From NCBI GenBank assembly GCA_947166945.1, contig CAMVGH010000001.1:31012-95011 (forward strand): a stretch of 64,000 bases of DNA. The letters run 5' to 3'. Below are positions 37,658 through 45,757 of this stretch, piece after piece (position 1 is the first letter of the stretch; each line of letters begins with the position of its first letter). The notes below the pieces were generated by a model that did no database searches, had not been told where the DNA came from, and was given only the letters and a program-made list of their open reading frames with translations. The DNA is from an uncultured Clostridia bacterium (GTDB lineage: Bacteria > Bacillota > Clostridia > Oscillospirales > Ruminococcaceae). The position numbers and the translations under genes are program-made.

Positions 37658-38716
37658 TTATTTAGCGAGTTTCGGGTCGAATGCGTCACGCAGACCGTCG
37701 CCGAAGAGGTTGAGAGAAAGAACGATCAGCGAAATGACGATCGCAGGGATCACAAGTCTGTATGGGTATGACTGGAGACCGTTCAGCGCATCCGAAGCCA
37801 GTGAACCCAGCGACGGGAGCGGAGCGTTTACGCCCAGTCCGAGGAATGACAGGTAGCTCTCGGTGAATATGGCGCTCGGTATCTGGAGAGCTGTTGAGAT
37901 GATGATGACGCTGAAGCAGTTGGGTATAAGGTGCTTGAGGATTATCCAGCGGCCCTTTGCTCCTGCTGCTCTTGCGGCGAGGACATATTCCTGCTGTTTG
38001 AGGGAGAGGATCTGTCCTCGTATAAGTCTTGCCATGGATACCCAGTACAGAACGCCGAACACTATGAAAAGGCTGATGATATTGGAGCCTATCGCTTCAA
38101 ATATCGTGCCTTCGAGGGAATTTGCAAGCACCTGTTTCAGCACTGCCGCCAGCAGTATGACCATAAGCATATCCGGCAGGGAGTAGATCATATCTACTAT
38201 TCTCATTATGACCAGATCGACTTTTCCTCCTGCGTAGCCGGATATCGAACCGATAGTAAGTCCTATGACAAGCACTATAAGGCTCGCGAAAAATCCCACC
38301 GCAAGTGAGATCCTCGTACCGTAAATAACGCGGATAAAGTAGTCTCTGCCCTGTGAATCGGTGCCGAAGATGTGCGGGACGACAGTTTCGCCCGCGTCTA
38401 TGCGTGCCTGTTCGGTCTTTCCGTACTGGAAAGGCTGGAGATTAAGGAACGAATTATCTACCGGCTGTCCGGGAGCCATACCGAGCATCTGATCGTATGA
38501 ATATGGCCAGAACATCGGTACGAATATCGCCGACAGGGTGATTATAACTATAACGAAGAAGCTTACTACCGCGACCGGATTTTTCTTCAGACGCTTTATG
38601 CCGTCCCTGAAAAATGTCGAAGCGGGTCTCATCGTTACTATATATGCTTTTTCTTCATCGGTCGCGGGAGTGAAGTCCTCAAGATCGACCTGCATGCTCA
38701 AAGGATTCTTTTTCAT
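37658..38716 (-). CDS. oppC: Oligopeptide permease OppC
   Basis: A 352-aa permease with an N-terminal cytoplasmic stretch, six predicted helices and the AARAAGAKGRWIILKHLIPN coupling loop of the OppC/DppC family. It ends with SLNLFGDGLRDAFDPKLAK, the classical OppC end. It forms a heterodimer with OppB. Confidence 0.93.
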   Translation of the reverse strand: MKKNPLSMQVDLEDFTPATDEEKAYIVTMRPASTFFRDGIKRLKKNPVAVVSFFVIVIITLSAIFVPMFWPYSYDQMLGMAPGQPVDNSFLNLQPFQYGKTEQARIDAGETVVPHIFGTDSQGRDYFIRVIYGTRISLAVGFFASLIVLVIGLTIGSISGYAGGKVDLVIMRIVDMIYSLPDMLMVILLAAVLKQVLANSLEGTIFEAIGSNIISLFIVFGVLYWVSMARLIRGQILSLKQQEYVLAARAAGAKGRWIILKHLIPNCFSVIIISTALQIPSAIFTESYLSFLGLGVNAPLPSLGSLASDALNGLQSYPYRLVIPAIVISLIVLSLNLFGDGLRDAFDPKLAK

Positions 38717-38727
38717 ATCTGCTCCTG

Positions 38728-39657
38728 TTATTCAAGATTTATTCTCGGGTCAACTATCTTGTACATGATATCGCTCAGCAGGTTCATGACAACTATCAAC
38801 ACTGCGAGTATTATCGTGGTGCCCATGAGAAGCGGGTAGTCGCGTCCGGTGATGCTGTTCACGAATGCGCGTCCGATACCCGGCACCGCGAATATCTGTT
38901 CTACCACCAGCGAACCGGTGACGATATAGGCGAGCATGGGACCGAAATAGGTTATTACAGGTATAAGGGAATTCTTCATTGCATGGCCGAAAATTATCTT
39001 CCACTTTGAGACGCCTTTAGCGCGTGCGGTCCTTATGTAGTCCTGTCCGAGGACATCAAGCATTGACGATCTCGTCAGTCGTGTGATGTACGCCATAGGG
39101 TAGAGGGATAATGTCACCACCGGCAGTACAAGTCCGTTCTCCGCGGCGCCGTTTGCGGGCAGCCACCCCAGCCTTACAGAGAACACTATCAGCAGCAGTG
39201 ATCCGATGATGAATGACGGCATTGAGACGAATGCGGTCGTTATGACCATTATGACTCTGTCTATCAGCTTGTTTCTGCGCAGTGCCGCGACAGAGCCCAG
39301 CACAACTCCGACCGCAAGCGCAATGAATGCCGCTATGACACCGATGACCGCGGAGGTCTTCATGCCGTCGGCAATGATGTCGATGACCATTCGTCCGCGC
39401 TGTTTGAGCGAGGGACCGAAATCGAACCTCGTTACGATGTCTCCGAGGTATGTGAAATACTGCTCGATAACAGGCTTGTCCAGTCCGTATTTGGCTTCCA
39501 TAGCCTTCATTACACTCTCCGAGACAGCTTTTTCTCCCACGAACGGACCTCCCGGCACGGCGTGCATAACGAAGAACGTTACAGTGATAACCAGCCATAC
39601 CGTAAGGATCGCAAGAAGCAGTCTCTTGATTATGTACATCAGAGTTTTTGTGTTCAT
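38728..39657 (-). CDS. oppB: Oligopeptide permease OppB
   Basis: About 309 aa from ATG 39657, which begins the hydrophobic MNTKTLMYIIKRLLLAILTVW; ATG 39669 sits directly against the AAGGAG and is less likely. The coupling loop YIRTARAKGVSKWKIIFGHAMKN and the end NLLSDIMYKIVDPRINLE are typical. First gene of the operon. Confidence 0.92.
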   Translation of the reverse strand: MNTKTLMYIIKRLLLAILTVWLVITVTFFVMHAVPGGPFVGEKAVSESVMKAMEAKYGLDKPVIEQYFTYLGDIVTRFDFGPSLKQRGRMVIDIIADGMKTSAVIGVIAAFIALAVGVVLGSVAALRRNKLIDRVIMVITTAFVSMPSFIIGSLLLIVFSVRLGWLPANGAAENGLVLPVVTLSLYPMAYITRLTRSSMLDVLGQDYIRTARAKGVSKWKIIFGHAMKNSLIPVITYFGPMLAYIVTGSLVVEQIFAVPGIGRAFVNSITGRDYPLLMGTTIILAVLIVVMNLLSDIMYKIVDPRINLE

Positions 39658-39694
39658 CTTCCGCAACATCTCCTTATATGTATAAAACTATACT

Positions 39695-39723
39695 ATTATA
39701 ACATAAAGCGACAATAAAGTCAA
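39695..39723 (-). promoter_or_regulatory. Promoter of the opp operon
   Basis: Minus strand: TTGACT (39723-39718), 17 bases, TATAAT (39700-39695), about 35 bases before oppB. Confidence 0.75.
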
Positions 39724-39793
39724 GCTTTCGCCGGACTGTAAACGGCGGCTTATTATTTTTTTCTGCCGAATGATCCTGTTCTTACAAAAATTC

Positions 39794-39822
39794 TTGCATT
39801 ATTTGTCCGTTCATGGTATAAT
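39794..39822 (+). promoter_or_regulatory. Promoter of the phosphatase gene
   Basis: TTGCAT (39794-39799), a 17-base spacer and TATAAT (39817-39822), 35 bases before ATG 39858. Confidence 0.65.
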
Positions 39823-39857
39823 CAATTATACTGAAGTTTCGGAAAAAAGGAGAAATT

Positions 39858-40730
39858 ATGGAAAACAATCACAGTATAGGACTTACCGGCATACAGAATG
39901 CCCGTGAACTGGGCGGATACAAGACAGCCGACGGACGCACCGTAAAGAGCGGTGTTCTTCTGCGTACCGCAAAGCTTTCCGCGGCATCGGAGGACGATCT
40001 GCGCAGACTTACGGAAGTATATCGTCTCGCAAAGATATTTGACCTGCGTTCGCCAGAAGAGATCGAGGGGTCTCCGGATTTCGCGCCGTTTCAGGGAACT
40101 TCCGATCCTGACCCGGATCCCGTACCCGGAGATGCTGAATATTTCAACCTGCCGGTACTCAACATGAAAAAGATGCTGGAGCAAAACTATGAGATAATTG
40201 AGAGAGAAGGGATATCCTTATCGCAGAAAATAGATCCCATTCAGATGATCACAGTCTCTATAAACGCCGGAATGATCGGAGACGGACTGTATTACGGATT
40301 TCTTGATGATGAACCCGGCAGGCAGAGTTACAGCCGTATGTTCCGCGAACTGCTCAGCCTTGAAGACGGCAGGTCGGCTCTTTTCCACTGCACACAGGGC
40401 AAGGACAGGACAGGGGTCGCGGCAATGCTGATACTTTCCGCTCTCGGAGTCCCCGAGAAAACTATCATAGAGGATTACCTTCTCACCAATGTGTTCAACG
40501 AGAAACGAATCGGGCAGGAGCGTATGATGCTGCAAAGATCCGGAAAGGTACCCCCGGAGATGATAGACACATATCTTATGGCAATGGACAGAGTGAATGG
40601 AGACACCATGACCAGTGTCTTTTCTCACATCAAGGAAAAATATGGTTCGGTCACGGATTACCTGATCAATGAACTCGGTGTTTCCGAAGCAGAGCTCGGA
40701 CAACTGAAGAAAAAATTCTTGACCGAATAA
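39858..40730 (+). CDS. Tyrosine-type protein phosphatase (Y_phosphatase3 family)
   Basis: A 290-aa protein with the active-site loop HCTQGKDRTG; Cys178 is the nucleophile and the Arg in the same loop binds phosphate. The family start GLTGIQNARELGGYKTADGRTVKSGVLLRTAKL is plain. Members act on phosphotyrosine, and some on phosphoinositides as in Listeria LipA. No signal peptide is present, so it is cytoplasmic. It is a single-gene unit with its own promoter and terminator. AAAGGAG precedes ATG 39858. Confidence 0.88.
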   Translation: MENNHSIGLTGIQNARELGGYKTADGRTVKSGVLLRTAKLSAASEDDLRRLTEVYRLAKIFDLRSPEEIEGSPDFAPFQGTSDPDPDPVPGDAEYFNLPVLNMKKMLEQNYEIIEREGISLSQKIDPIQMITVSINAGMIGDGLYYGFLDDEPGRQSYSRMFRELLSLEDGRSALFHCTQGKDRTGVAAMLILSALGVPEKTIIEDYLLTNVFNEKRIGQERMMLQRSGKVPPEMIDTYLMAMDRVNGDTMTSVFSHIKEKYGSVTDYLINELGVSEAELGQLKKKFLTE

Positions 40731-40739
40731 CTGCACGAA

Positions 40740-40782
40740 AAAAGCAGCTCCCGATATATTTCAATGTCGGGGGCTGCTTTTC
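40740..40782. terminator. Bidirectional terminator
   Basis: A long stem: AAAAGCAGC plus CCCGA (40740-40754) pairs with TCGGG plus GCTGCTTTT (40767-40781). It separates the phosphatase gene from the convergent NRPS operon. Confidence 0.8.
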
Positions 40783-40803
40783 ATTGCTGTAAAAGGGCGT
40801 TTA

Positions 40804-42030
40804 TCATACGAAATCCGATAATCCTGTTGTCGTGAATATCTCAAATACTTCCGGACGAATATTCTTTATGGAAAAACCGTCTTTGATACCGGAAGTCCGG
40901 TTATACAGCATAAGTATCGCACGGATACCTGCCGAAGATATGTACGGACAGTCCGCCATATCGAGTATGAGCGGAACATCAGCGTTTTCCCTGCAATGTT
41001 TTTCGTATTCCTCTACGATTGTCGGCGCACTGATAGAATCGACCCGCCCGTGTATGCGCATGGTGAGAATGTCGTTATTTATGACCGTATCTATGCCGAA
41101 CCGTTTCCTGTCGGGTTCTGCGTGGTCCACACCGGTCCTTTCGGGGGTTATTATCAGGAAGCCGGTGCTTTCATACGCCTTTCGTATATTTTCGGGAATA
41201 TCAAGTTCCGCAGTGAGCTTCCCGACAGCGTATTTCCGGCATTCCATACCGAACTTTCCGAGAAAATCTGCAAGCGTGTTTTTTTTCAGCACAGTAAAGC
41301 TGTTCTCGTGGATCAGTCTGCGCCACTGCTCCGAAAGTTCAGTACCGATCAGATTGCTCATCGCAATATTGTTGTTTCCGAACAGGCTTCTTATAAGTGT
41401 CTCGAAGAACATACGCTCTTCGGAGTCGGCGGTGAACCATACTCCCCCGTGTTCGGCGAGCAGAGCCGAGATATTCCCGATAACGGTCTGCGCTTCATTC
41501 TCCGTGAGATACGTCATAAGCCCCTCGGTCACAATGAACAGCGGCTCGGAGGTGCGTATGATCCTTCTCAGGGAATCCCTGTCGGTAACATCTGCGGAGA
41601 AATACATTATCTTGTCACTCGGACCGATAACAGGAGTCAGAGCTCTTTTCATTCTGTCGATCACAGGCGGCAGGTCAATACCGTAATATCTGACATAAGG
41701 TCTGCGGGAGAATTCAAGCCCCCGCGGATTAAGTCCGCAGCCGAGGTCAACAAAATTCGTCATTCTCAGGGAGTCAAAAAGCTTTCCCGATATTTTGTTT
41801 CTTGCCCATACTGCTGTTCCGTAAGCGGAGGAGAAGCGGTACAGTTTTTCTCTTTCGGTTCCGCCCTCATTACCGGCTGTTTCGGATATACGGTCATCTT
41901 TTTTGACGAGGTCAAGCAGTTTTACGGCATCGGGGTCGCCGTTTGCCGCACCGCCCATAAGAGCTGCACGGGAAGTCAGCACCGTCGGGTTCAATTCGGT
42001 ATTAAGGATATCCGTATCACGGGAGCCCAT
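40804..42030 (-). CDS. Methyltransferase-STAS fusion protein
   Basis: A 408-aa two-domain protein. Residues about 45-290 look like a leucine-carboxyl/O-methyltransferase-type SAM enzyme (LCM/Tcmp-like): FVDLGCGLNPRGLEFSRRP, YYGIDLPPVIDRMK and IVTEGLMTYLTENEA. Residues about 310-408 are a STAS domain with YISSAGIRAIL; Ser366 is in the place phosphorylated in SpoIIAA/RsbV. Fusion of an enzyme to an anti-sigma-antagonist-type domain suggests its activity or partner choice is controlled by the ATPases of this operon. It is the last gene of the operon, 13 bases after the flavoenzyme. The substrate is unknown, possibly the NRPS product or carrier-bound intermediate. Confidence 0.82.
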   Translation of the reverse strand: MGSRDTDILNTELNPTVLTSRAALMGGAANGDPDAVKLLDLVKKDDRISETAGNEGGTEREKLYRFSSAYGTAVWARNKISGKLFDSLRMTNFVDLGCGLNPRGLEFSRRPYVRYYGIDLPPVIDRMKRALTPVIGPSDKIMYFSADVTDRDSLRRIIRTSEPLFIVTEGLMTYLTENEAQTVIGNISALLAEHGGVWFTADSEERMFFETLIRSLFGNNNIAMSNLIGTELSEQWRRLIHENSFTVLKKNTLADFLGKFGMECRKYAVGKLTAELDIPENIRKAYESTGFLIITPERTGVDHAEPDRKRFGIDTVINNDILTMRIHGRVDSISAPTIVEEYEKHCRENADVPLILDMADCPYISSAGIRAILMLYNRTSGIKDGFSIKNIRPEVFEIFTTTGLSDFV

Positions 42031-42043
42031 TCATATCTCCTTC

Positions 42044-43546
42044 TCACTTACTTCGTTTTATCCTTTTACGTGCGGAGCTTACCGCGTTTTCCGGACAGAC
42101 GAGCAGACACAGATGACAGCCCACGCACTTGCTTCCGTCGAGCTGCGGTTTTCTGTCCTCACCGAATCTTATTGCGCTGTGACCGCCGTCCGTGCAGGAG
42201 ATAAAGCACCTGCCGCAGCCTATGCACTTTGTATGGTCGAATTTCGGGAAAAGCACCGTGTCCCTTTCCAGAATGTCTGTCGTATCGCTGACGGTCTCCA
42301 GCGCAAGCCCGACCGCCTCACTGACGCTGCCGAATCCTTTCTCGGCAAGGTAATAATCGAGTCCGGCGGTAAGATCGTCTATGATGCGGTAGCCGTACTG
42401 CATGACAGCGGTAGTCACCTGTACCGAACCTGCTCCGAGCAGTATGAATTCGAGCGCGTCCTGCCATGTCTCGATGCCGCCCATTCCGCTTATGTGCAGC
42501 CCGGAAAGCTCCTTTCCGCGGGCAAGCTCCGCTATGAACCGCAGAGCTATCGGCTTTACGGCATTGCCGCTGTAACCGCCCAGCGCCGACATTCCGTGGA
42601 CCGCCGGGGCAGCGATGTATGTATGGGGATTTACTCCGGTTATGCTTTTTATTGTGTTTATCGCGGCTATACCGTCCGCACCGCCCCGCGCGGCAGCTTC
42701 TCCTGCCGGGAGCATAGATGCCACGTTTGGTGTAAGTTTTGCGAGTACCGGTATATTACAGCCGCGCTTTGCGGCTCTTGTGAACCGTTCCACCAGTTCC
42801 GGCACCTGTCCTATATCCGAACCGAGACCGCCCTCTGCCATATTCGGACATGAGAAGTTCAGCTCGACTGCATCGGCGCCGTTCTGTTCACACAGTCCCG
42901 CAAGTTCAGTCCACTCCGCTTCGTCGCAGCCCATTATCGAGGCAAGTATGAATTTTGTGGGATAGTTCTCTTTCAGTCTGCGGAATATCTCCATATTTTC
43001 CGCTACACTGTGGTCGGAGAGCTGTTCTATGTTCTTGAATCCTATTATTTCGCCGCCGCTTCCCTTTATAGCGGAAAAACGAGGAGAAGCCTCATGTATA
43101 TCGAAAGAGCATATCGTCTTGAATGCCGCACCTGCCCAGCCTGCCTCGAATGCCCTTGCGCACATATCGTATGTGCTCGCCACCACAGACGAGGACAGCA
43201 GGAACGGATTTTCGAGCGGCACTCCGCAGAGATCGGTCCGTAGTCTTTCCCTGCCGGCGGGAATTGGTATATCAAGTTCCGGCTTTACCTCGTTGTACAG
43301 CCGTGTCATCAGCTCCCGCACCGGAACTTTTCCCGCTTTCACGCAGGCTTTTTCGCATGGCGCCGCGCAGTCCGCACACGGGAAGGTATCGGGTAATGCG
43401 GCGGCAGCGTATCTGCTGTTGTCAAATCTGATGCTCCGCAGAGCTTTTGCGGGCAGCTTTGCGGGACAGACTGCTTCACACGGCGCACTGCCGCACAGAA
43501 CGCAGCCTGCCGCGTCCGAACGTGCTATCTTGCTTTCAAATGCCAT
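42044..43546 (-). CDS. Dihydropyrimidine-dehydrogenase-like Fe-S flavoenzyme (PreA-like)
   Basis: A 500-aa protein with an N-terminal cysteine-rich Fe-S region like that of PreT/DPD (about 15-75: CVLCGSAPCEAVCP, CADCAAPCEKAC), a dihydroorotate-dehydrogenase-type FMN barrel (about 95-420) and two C-terminal 4Fe-4S motifs (CIGCGRCFISC and CVGCHLCLLVCP). The barrel plus C-terminal ferredoxin is PreA-like. The N-terminal region belongs to the partner subunit in E. coli, but the NADPH/FAD domains of that partner are absent. It may reduce a pyrimidine or another C=C bond using ferredoxin-type electrons. Its place between STAS genes in an NRPS operon suggests a tailoring role. Confidence 0.8.
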   Translation of the reverse strand: MAFESKIARSDAAGCVLCGSAPCEAVCPAKLPAKALRSIRFDNSRYAAAALPDTFPCADCAAPCEKACVKAGKVPVRELMTRLYNEVKPELDIPIPAGRERLRTDLCGVPLENPFLLSSSVVASTYDMCARAFEAGWAGAAFKTICSFDIHEASPRFSAIKGSGGEIIGFKNIEQLSDHSVAENMEIFRRLKENYPTKFILASIMGCDEAEWTELAGLCEQNGADAVELNFSCPNMAEGGLGSDIGQVPELVERFTRAAKRGCNIPVLAKLTPNVASMLPAGEAAARGGADGIAAINTIKSITGVNPHTYIAAPAVHGMSALGGYSGNAVKPIALRFIAELARGKELSGLHISGMGGIETWQDALEFILLGAGSVQVTTAVMQYGYRIIDDLTAGLDYYLAEKGFGSVSEAVGLALETVSDTTDILERDTVLFPKFDHTKCIGCGRCFISCTDGGHSAIRFGEDRKPQLDGSKCVGCHLCLLVCPENAVSSARKRIKRSK

Positions 43547-43591
43547 AGTTATACCTCATTTCGTACTGCTGTGGCGTTTTAATGCCTTTGT

Positions 43592-44200
43592 TCAGAATTT
43601 CTTTTTTATTATGACTTCCACCTTGCCGCCTATGATACCGACTGTAACGTCATCGGCAAGGTTCGCGATTATTGATCTTTCAAGCTCGTCCCAGTCCTTG
43701 CCGCTTTCTTTGACCTTTTTCTTATATGTGGTGAGGGACCACATATCCTGCTGAGCAAAGGGGTCTGTGAGACCGTAATCGTAAAATTCCAGCGGGGAAG
43801 CGTCATACTCAACATCGCCGCTTACGCCGTTTGAGAGCGCATAGTTTGCGAGCATGACCTCCGCGGCGATCTTTATCTTGTTCATAATGCCGACTGCTGC
43901 TGCGTTCTTTCCGGTTTTCGATACCTTCATTATCTCTTTTCTGTCTGTCTTTGAAAGAAGATCGTCCGCTTCGACCAATGCGTGTATCTCAAAAGCTTTG
44001 TTCTCCGTTTCTATCCAGAATGAGCCTTTTCCGTAGAGAAGAAGATTAGGCAGCATCTCGATGAGTTCTTCGCACAGCAGCATCAGTTTCAGCTGCTGTT
44101 CCTCGTTGAGGTCGCTGTAGGAAGCCGCTTTTTCGGCAAGCGCGTTGATATAATCGATATCGCTTACCGCTCTTTCAAACTTGTAAACATCTGTTTTCAT
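43592..44200 (-). CDS. Degenerate RsbW/SpoIIAB-like ATPase-fold protein (tentative)
   Basis: A 202-aa protein of unrecognised family. The stretch QQLKLMLLCEELIEMLPNLL resembles the N-box helix of anti-sigma-type ATPases (the RsbW-like neighbour has ELAVEEIFVNIASYAY), but Met replaces the magnesium-binding Asn. FYDYGLTDPF resembles the DxGxPxDP box, and the end GGKVEVIIKKK resembles the last strand of that fold; the second glycine-rich box is missing. It sits directly after a STAS gene (20-base gap), the usual place for such an ATPase. It may bind STAS proteins without hydrolysing ATP. The assignment rests on weak similarity. Confidence 0.5.
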   Translation of the reverse strand: MKTDVYKFERAVSDIDYINALAEKAASYSDLNEEQQLKLMLLCEELIEMLPNLLLYGKGSFWIETENKAFEIHALVEADDLLSKTDRKEIMKVSKTGKNAAAVGIMNKIKIAAEVMLANYALSNGVSGDVEYDASPLEFYDYGLTDPFAQQDMWSLTTYKKKVKESGKDWDELERSIIANLADDVTVGIIGGKVEVIIKKKF

Positions 44201-44220
44201 TTTATTGCCTCGCTTTATGA

Positions 44221-44520
44221 TTAATATATTGTGACCATATCCGTAAAGCCGGTAAGATCAAGTACCGACAGTACATTATCTCTTATATTCCGCAGTATTA
44301 TGCTTTCCTTTTTTCCTCCGAGAAGCTTGTTGAGACGCAGGAGTACCCTCAGACCGGCGGAGGAAATATAAGATATATCCTTGAAATCTATATCCACGAA
44401 CTGTACATTCCTCAGATTTTCGTTAAGGAATTTGTCAAGTTCGGGGGCTGTTTCCATATCTATCTTTCCCTCAGCGCGTATCCTGAGCGTATTCTGTTCG
44501 ACATTGCCTTCGATTATCAT
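44221..44520 (-). CDS. STAS-domain protein (anti-sigma-antagonist type)
   Basis: A 99-aa single STAS domain. DISYISSAGLRVLLRL carries the switch serine before Ala-Gly, the residue phosphorylated by RsbW/SpoIIAB-type kinases in known systems. Length and fold match SpoIIAA/RsbV. It lies between the GGDEF gene (1-base gap) and the degenerate ATPase gene, which would be its natural partner. Confidence 0.88.
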   Translation of the reverse strand: MIIEGNVEQNTLRIRAEGKIDMETAPELDKFLNENLRNVQFVDIDFKDISYISSAGLRVLLRLNKLLGGKKESIILRNIRDNVLSVLDLTGFTDMVTIY

Positions 44521-44521
44521 A

Positions 44522-45739
44522 CTATTTCCTTTCCGATATATTCTGCTGTACTATATGACTTGTTATATTATTGGATTTCAGCGCCTTCTTGTTTTCATAC
44601 ATCTGCTTGTCGGCAGCCGCGTAGAGTTCGTCGTAATCGTAGTTCCCGCTCCCGAATTCCAGACCGCACGCCATTGCGCAGAACATTTCCCTGTCCTCTT
44701 CATTAAGCCTGTCGAGGGAAGCGCTCCATCGTGTGCGTATCTCTTCCGCTTCGTCTCTTGTTACGTTCAGGGCTACCATCACATACTCGTCGCCGCCCAT
44801 CCTGAAACCGAGTACATTTTCGGAAGTCACCGCCGCAATGCTTTTTGCCGCCTTGATTATGAGCGCGTCGCCGTATTCATGACCGTAGTTGTCGTTTATA
44901 TGTTTGAGATTGTTCACATCGAAGTTGTAAACCGCTATCGTTTCCGGTCTGCCGAAGGACTCATTCTTCAGATCCATATATTTGCCCTTGTTATAAAGTC
45001 CGGTAAGTTTGTCATGCTCACTTTCGTAAACGATATGGTCGCGCAGTATGCTGTTTTCGATGAACAGTCTTATCACATTATGTATGGAAGTATCCATGGG
45101 GGTTATTGCTGCCGATTTTCCGTTTTCACTGACAATAACGACACAGTCGAATCCCTGAATGGACGTGTTGAGAATACACAGAGATCCGTCTGAGACAGTT
45201 CCTCGCTCCATAGAAAAATAATGCCGGTATTTATCCTCGTGATCCGAACTTACTCTCGTAAGCTCACGGACGTAAGTGCTTACCGTGACCTTGCCGTCTT
45301 TTCTGATAAACATTTTTACTTCTTTCGCGCCGCAATAGTCGGCAAGTCCCGGAAGAAAAGTGTCGTAGGACATTGAGAGCTTCTTCATTATGCTCGTCTG
45401 GAATTCCGACATATTGGTAATGCTCTTGATATAAGACGAGACTTCCTGTATCAGGAGCGCATAATCCCGCACATCGGTGAAGCTGTAGCAGAAATACCGC
45501 TCTCCGCCGTCCTCTATAACTGTTTTTCGTATATTGAGGTAAAGGTCATTGTCACGGTCAAAGAATTCCTGTTCTTCAAAATCCTCATCTGCGCCTGCGA
45601 TAAGGGCTGTGACTGTATCGGCGGGCTGCTCCATCGTTTTGCTCGTATAGAGCAGTTTCCCGTCCGGATCTGTTATTATTATGTTCTTCTCTTCTTTTTC
45701 CTTATAAATATCAAGTACATGGCTGATGTTCATCTGCAT
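44522..45739 (-). CDS. GGDEF-domain protein with GGDEY active site
   Basis: A 405-aa cytoplasmic protein with a PAS-like start (about 15-110, ITDPDGKLLYTSKTM), a middle sensing region and a C-terminal GGDEF domain (about 240-395). The signature is GFRMGGDEYVMVAL, so the usual Phe is Tyr. The RxxD product-inhibition site five residues upstream is absent. It may still make cyclic di-GMP or may have become a GTP sensor. No membrane helix is seen. It lies 18 bases after the zinc-ribbon gene in the same operon. Confidence 0.82.
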   Translation of the reverse strand: MQMNISHVLDIYKEKEEKNIIITDPDGKLLYTSKTMEQPADTVTALIAGADEDFEEQEFFDRDNDLYLNIRKTVIEDGGERYFCYSFTDVRDYALLIQEVSSYIKSITNMSEFQTSIMKKLSMSYDTFLPGLADYCGAKEVKMFIRKDGKVTVSTYVRELTRVSSDHEDKYRHYFSMERGTVSDGSLCILNTSIQGFDCVVIVSENGKSAAITPMDTSIHNVIRLFIENSILRDHIVYESEHDKLTGLYNKGKYMDLKNESFGRPETIAVYNFDVNNLKHINDNYGHEYGDALIIKAAKSIAAVTSENVLGFRMGGDEYVMVALNVTRDEAEEIRTRWSASLDRLNEEDREMFCAMACGLEFGSGNYDYDELYAAADKQMYENKKALKSNNITSHIVQQNISERK

Positions 45740-45757
45740 TTTCCTTTTCAGACAAAA

